From contig NC_012872.2 of the NCBI RefSeq assembly GCF_000003195.3, positions 26,097,258-26,161,257 of the forward strand: DNA of 64,000 nt, read 5' to 3'. This document shows, piece by piece, positions 59,849 to 64,000 of this stretch; position 1 is the first letter of the stretch, and the number at the start of each line of letters is the position of its first letter. A model generated the notes under the pieces. It was not told where the DNA came from. It ran no database searches and was given only the letters and a program-made list of their open reading frames with translations. Both the position numbers and the translations under genes were made by a program. The stretch is from Sorghum bicolor. Lineage: Eukaryota; Streptophyta; Magnoliopsida; Poales; Poaceae.

Positions 59849-61017
59849 TGTTGACACTTGCTAACACCACTTGAATACTAGGTTGTCATCCCCAGCATGG
59901 CACTAGAGTGTACTATGGTATTTATACGCACACAGATAATCCGCAAGCGCACGGATACCGTTGAAGCTTTTACCCAGTTAAAGGTTTTATCGTATCCACA
60001 GGGAAACGGGAGAACCAACTACGCTCTAACTTAACCAAGATAGATAGATAGGTGTAAATAGGAAAGATGATAGAATCGAATAAGAACAATATTAAAGGTA
60101 AGATAACAGTGAGTGATAATATGGGAATAGAGAGTAGAGCAATTCTAGTATATGGGCGATGGTAGCAGAATAGAGAGGATAACTATGGTTTCTCTACTTC
60201 AAAGGGGTATGTCTATGTCTGGGACGAACCACGTGATAAGAGTACAACACAAAGGATGCTTATCCATAGGCCGATAAACCCTACCCGTCCTACTAACGAG
60301 AGGTGCACTACAGGGGACCAACGTAACTGTCACCTACGCGGCCTACCACACGATCCAGCTAGTCAGGGGATATCCACAAGTAATCTAGGTCTAAGCACCA
60401 CGCTTACACCTATACTACAACTCTAACCTATAGGGTCCTATAGATTAGAAGTACTCAAAAGAGTTGTGAACCAGAACATACATGATTAGTAATTGCATAA
60501 TGAATTAGAAGTAGATTACCAGAGTCATCCCATGAGCAAGCTTGATTAGAGCTTGATCATGGCGAAGTACAACCGGAGGAAGAACCGACAGGCCAGCCTC
60601 TCCTCTAATCCTCCTTCGCTCTCCATCTCGCTACTATCTAGATCTACTCTAGTTTAGAGAAGAGAGGAGAGCTCTCATCTCTAAACCCTAGCTTTTGCTC
60701 TGTCTATGAATAATGAATAATGATCAAGGGGTTGCCTCCTCCAGGGGCCAGGGGGTCTGGTTTTATAGTCCCCTCAAGTGAACCTGGGCCGTCGGATCAA
60801 ACCGACATTGATTGAACGGTTATTCTTGATCCTTTAGGTCGGTGGAGCATAATCCGCGAGATTGAGCGTGATTGGCTACAGGAGGTGGACGGGCGCCCAG
60901 TAGGACAGGGCGGGCGCCCTGTCTCTGGCCCCGTTTCGCCTCCGCTTCGGTCTCGTGGCTTCTGGAGTCTTCTAGATGTAAGATAATTGCGCGGCACGTT
61001 GATATCTCTATGTAATC
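59849..61017 (-). repeat. 5' LTR of the gag-only Athila-like element
   Basis: It ends GTGTCAACA (read on the - strand) at 59849. It matches the left LTR from 60006 to 61017 with about 14 differences. At 61017 it changes abruptly into an LTR of the opposite orientation, so its first 170 bases are lost. Confidence 0.85.
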
Positions 61018-62188
61018 CTTTTCTTTGTCTATTTCTGCAGGGGGTTATCAGGAAATATGGAAGAAAGGCCCACATGTCGGGTTTACATAGAGATATTAAC
61101 GTGCTGCGCAATTTTCTACCATCTAGAAGACTCCAGAAGCCACGGGAAGGAAGCGGAGGCCGAGAGGACTCAGGGACAGGGCGCCCGCCCACCTTTCCTG
61201 GGCGCCCGCCCTCAGCCAGAGTCCAATCAGGACTCTCTTTCGGGATATTGCTCCACCGACCTAAAGGATCAACAATAACCGTTCAATCAATGTCGGTTTG
61301 ATCCGACGGCCTAGATTCACTTGAAGGGACTATAAAACCAGACCCCCTGGCCCCTGGAGATCATACCTCTTCTACAGAATCAAAGCTAGGGTTTCAATTC
61401 TTCATCCAAGTAGACAGGATCCCTCTAGTTCTTCTAGTTCTACCTCTAGTTCATCTAGATCTAGTTCTAGTTCATCTAGTTCTAGTTCTAGTTCCTCTAG
61501 TTCTAGTTCTAGTTAGTTCTAGTTGTAATCTAAAAAATAGGGAGAGAGAAGAGGAGAGCGGAGGAGGAGCCGGATCTGTCGGATCTTCCTCAACATTATA
61601 CTTTTGCAGCATCTGGTTCGTTCTTCATCGTTCTCCAGGTTCTTCAATTCATAATTCCTGAGTTCTTTAATTACTTTTATTTACATTCAAGTTATTTATT
61701 GGATTCCCGCTTGCATCAAGTGCTCTAGTCTTTATAACGCTAGAGTAGTAATTAATAGATTAGACGTGGTGTTTAGTCTTGCAATTACCTGGAATTGCAC
61801 CCAATCCTGCGGATTGTTGTGGTAGCCTTAGGGTAGTGACAGCCCTAACGGTCGACGTATTCCACCACGTTCGGATCGGTGTTTGTAGGACCGTAGTCAG
61901 ACCTTCCTAACCCCCTTCTCATCTCTTTCTGTGGTTAGTGCTCTGATGTCCCGATATAGATAATCTTGAAGTAATTCTTGATTCTTAGATCAACTAGAGA
62001 ACTCTCAGGAAACTTCCTCTCTTCCCACCAAAAACAATTATATAGTTATCCTTGGGCGATCTTGGATCTTAATTAGTACACTCACGTTCCCTGTGGAAAA
62101 TCGATACTCTGGAATACTCCCGGGTGAAAGCTACATCGGTATCCGTGCGCTTGCGGATTTTTCTGTTTGCGTTTAAAATACCCAGCAG
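61018..62188 (+). repeat. Inverted Athila-like LTR, + orientation, truncated
   Basis: Bases 61033-61310 match the reverse complement of about 60780-61017 and of 54000-54240: GGGGGTTATCAGGAAATA, TTACATAGAGATAT, CTCCACCGACCTAAAGGATC. A TATA box (acTATAAAACCAGACCCCC) lies at about 61330. The end part (CACGTTCCCTGTGGAAAAT, GGAATACTCCCGGGTGAAAG) matches 13660-13780. Both ends are missing, and it abuts a - strand PBS at 62189. Confidence 0.8.
61428..61530. repeat. CTAGTT-type microsatellite
   Basis: Roughly sixteen copies of (T)CTAGTT/TCTAGWTC hexamer-like units expand a short CTAGAT-rich patch of the LTR. The other LTR copies have no such expansion. Confidence 0.8.
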
Positions 62189-62206
62189 TCCCCAGCAACG
62201 GCGCCA
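62189..62206 (-). other. PBS of a third Athila-like element
   Basis: TGGCGCCGTTGCTGGGGA on the - strand, one base off the PBS at 59840-59823. The internal region that should follow is missing. Confidence 0.75.
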
Positions 62207-62214
62207 GAAATGCT

Positions 62215-63711
62215 TGTTGACACTTACTAACACAACTTAGATACTAGGTTGTCATCCCCAGCATGGAGCCAGAGTGTACAAAGGTATTTATGAATATGAA
62301 GGCTTTCTAGAAAATAATCTATTCTATCCGCAAGCGCACAGATAAAATACCTCATGGTAGCATTTCACCAGGAAAGTATTCCGGGTATCTTTATTTATAA
62401 TTTTGCTTAAGAGAACGGTGGAGGTAAATAAAATCTATCAAGGAATAGACTAGAGATAAACTTCCAAGAACATGATTACTAATGAGAAACTCGTCACACA
62501 GTCACTTACTTTGGCAGGGGGTAAGCCATAATAATAATGATAATGAAATATAAGCTCTTGGGTAAATAACACAGCGATTAGAAAATAGACTACTCCTCAT
62601 ATATGTAAGGTGACGTCGGATTAGCTAGAGAATGGATTCTAAGTTATCTACTATCTACTAAGTCATAACCTACTCCAGTTATCTACAAGATCATATATAG
62701 TATAAAAGACTCTTTATTCATGTATAAGGAACATTGCTAAAGTAAATCAGAGCATCGCAAGACTTACTCCGCAATACAAATTCTGCCTGTCCTATCAACG
62801 GAGGGTTGACTATATAAGAATCAACGAAGCTGTCACTATCGCAAACTACAACACGACCCGGCCAATAGGATACATTTGCAGGTAAATAACATCTAAGCAC
62901 CATGCCCACATGTGATCTACCACTTAACTCCCGCGCGTCAAGAGATAAGCGCTTTACAAACTTATACATAAACTCATTGTCAATCATAACTATATCAAAT
63001 ATGGAACTAGAGCAAACTAAGATCATAATAAATAGAGACATAATGCAATTAGAACAAAGTATTGGAGAAAGATATGAAATAATACCAATCTTTATTAGTG
63101 AAGATCCGAATCCAGAGCACTAGGCTCTACTTCTCTAATTGCTATCTAATCAATCCTCTAAACTTGAAGGATTAGGGAGTAGCTAATTCTAATTCTCTGT
63201 GGGAGAGATGTCTAAACCCTAACTTTGATGGCTACCTCTGATAATGATTTCTCCTCTCTCTCCCTGGGGTGGAGAAGCCTTGATTATATAGTCCTTTCAA
63301 GTGAATTTGGGCCGTCGGATCAAACCGACACTGATCGCATGGTTTTCCTTGATCCTTTAGGTCGGTGGAGCATAATCCAAGAGTTTGGTTCTGATTGGAC
63401 TCCTGGCCAGGGCGGGCACCCAAGGGGTAGGGCGGGCGCCCTGCCCCCGAGCCCGTCCGGTCTCCCGTTCGTTCTCGTGGCTTCTAGACTCTTCTAGTTT
63501 GAGGAAAATTGCGTGGCACGTAATTATCTCGTTGTAAACATGACATGTGGGCGTTCTCTCCATATTTTCTGATAACCCCCTGCAGAAATAGATAAACACC
63601 AAAGCTTGTGGAATTCTGTCAGATAAAACCCTAATTCTAGATGTTTGGTGTATGTTGATCCTTTTCCATGTTTAATTGATGGTTAAATTTAGTAGTTAAG
63701 GACCGTCAACA
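62215..63711 (-). repeat. Third Athila-like LTR, full length
   Basis: On the - strand it starts TGTTGACGGTCC at 63711 and ends GTGTCAACA at 62215, 1,497 bp, with matching 7-base inverted ends. It has the family landmarks: GGCGCCC words near 63420-63445, CCACCGACCTAAAGGATC, and a TATATAAT-like sequence near 63285. It is clearly more diverged from the other two LTRs than they are from each other. Confidence 0.85.
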
Positions 63712-63713
63712 CC

Positions 63714-64000
63714 TGCCGTGTTCTCACCTAACCCGACAATCACGGGAAACGTGATAGGAAGCAAGCACCCGTCCAATCCCACTTTTTGCAGCTTTGTCCT
63801 CCAGATGAGCAAGAGTACAACCAAGCGCCAGTGAGATGTCGTGTCACGACCCCCCTCGAGACACCCAAATTCTGCGCGCCGAAACAGTAGAGCCTTGCAC
63901 GGTGCTGGACCCTCGAGCGAATGCGTACCTTTCCAGAGAACAGTCAGGCGGTGCAGGACAGCACCTCAACCACTCTGGACGCGACTATTGCCACAACGTA
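63714..64000 (+). repeat. Tat copy 2-family LTR, partial
   Basis: TGCCGTGTTCTCACC onward matches 42228-42520 (about 94%). It is the middle of a Tat LTR: the first 280 bases are absent, cut at the Athila LTR border. It continues past the window end. It may be the 3' LTR of Tat copy 2 or another copy of the family. Confidence 0.8.

Larger units (their letters stand above)
53186..61017 (-). mobile_element. Gag-only Athila-like LTR element
   Basis: Read on the - strand: 5' LTR (61017-59849), PBS (59840-59823), gag ORF (59685-58120), 3.7 kb of noncoding DNA, a polypurine tract, and 3' LTR (54367-53186). There is no pol. The LTRs are about 98-99% identical over about 1 kb by eye, so insertion is recent. 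Both LTRs are truncated at opposite ends: the left lacks about 155 bases of its 3' end, and the right lacks about 170 bases of its 5' end. It lies in the 3' region of Tat copy 2. Confidence 0.85.

Noticed and set aside
60987..61301. A 104-codon + strand ORF across the LTR junction
   Set aside because: It exists only because two LTRs are fused. The same peptide pattern appears as mirror frames in the other LTR copies, and there is no domain.

Overview
This window is plant nuclear DNA, most likely from a large grass genome (an Andropogoneae grass such as sorghum is my guess; this is inference). It consists of transposable elements inserted into one another. I find no ordinary host gene, tRNA, rRNA or CRISPR. 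The grass assignment rests on Tat-lineage and Athila-like Ty3/gypsy retrotransposons, CACTA (En/Spm) DNA transposons with TNP2-type transposases, Tourist-like MITEs, GT-AG introns, and PBS sequences that fit plant tRNAs.

Layout. 1-6594: 3' half of a Tat-lineage element (copy 1, + strand), with RNase H-integrase pol, an antisense intron-containing plant-mobile-domain gene, and a 3' LTR. 6595-8189: tail and LTR of a second Tat-like element with a dyad-rich tandem repeat. 8190-13842: old Athila-like debris carrying ten copies of a GGGGTCGGSCGACCCC palindrome. 13843-25562: an 11.7 kb CACTA transposon (CACTA-1; 3-bp target duplication GAA) with a decayed transposase, a decayed TNPA-like gene, possible captured host exons and a Harbinger/Tourist-like insertion. 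25711-53185, with part of an LTR recurring at 63714-64000: a second Tat element (copy 2). Its 5' LTR is split by a chromovirus-like gypsy element (25990-42220, target duplication TTTAA), which is itself split by a second CACTA element (CACTA-2, 30580-40622, target duplication AGA). 53186-63711: a cluster of Athila-like LTRs. It includes a gag-only non-autonomous element on the - strand with an intact 521-codon gag, and two LTRs fused head to head.

How the parts relate. Rough LTR comparisons by eye give about 6% difference for Tat copy 2, 3-4% for the chromovirus and 1-2% for the Athila-like gag element. That order agrees with the physical nesting: Tat first, then the others. Nearly every large ORF is broken, often by TAG or TGA codons that fit deamination of CAG, CGA or TGG. 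Two proteins look intact: a seven-exon, 444-residue TNPA-like protein in CACTA-2 and the Athila-like gag.

The most unusual signals are short words that saturate single element families: GCCGAT in Tat copy 1, CTCGAG in Tat copy 2, and the long palindrome in the Athila-like region. In addition, both Tat elements carry an antisense accessory gene of a different protein family, each with a TATAAATA box 130-155 bp upstream of its likely start codon.
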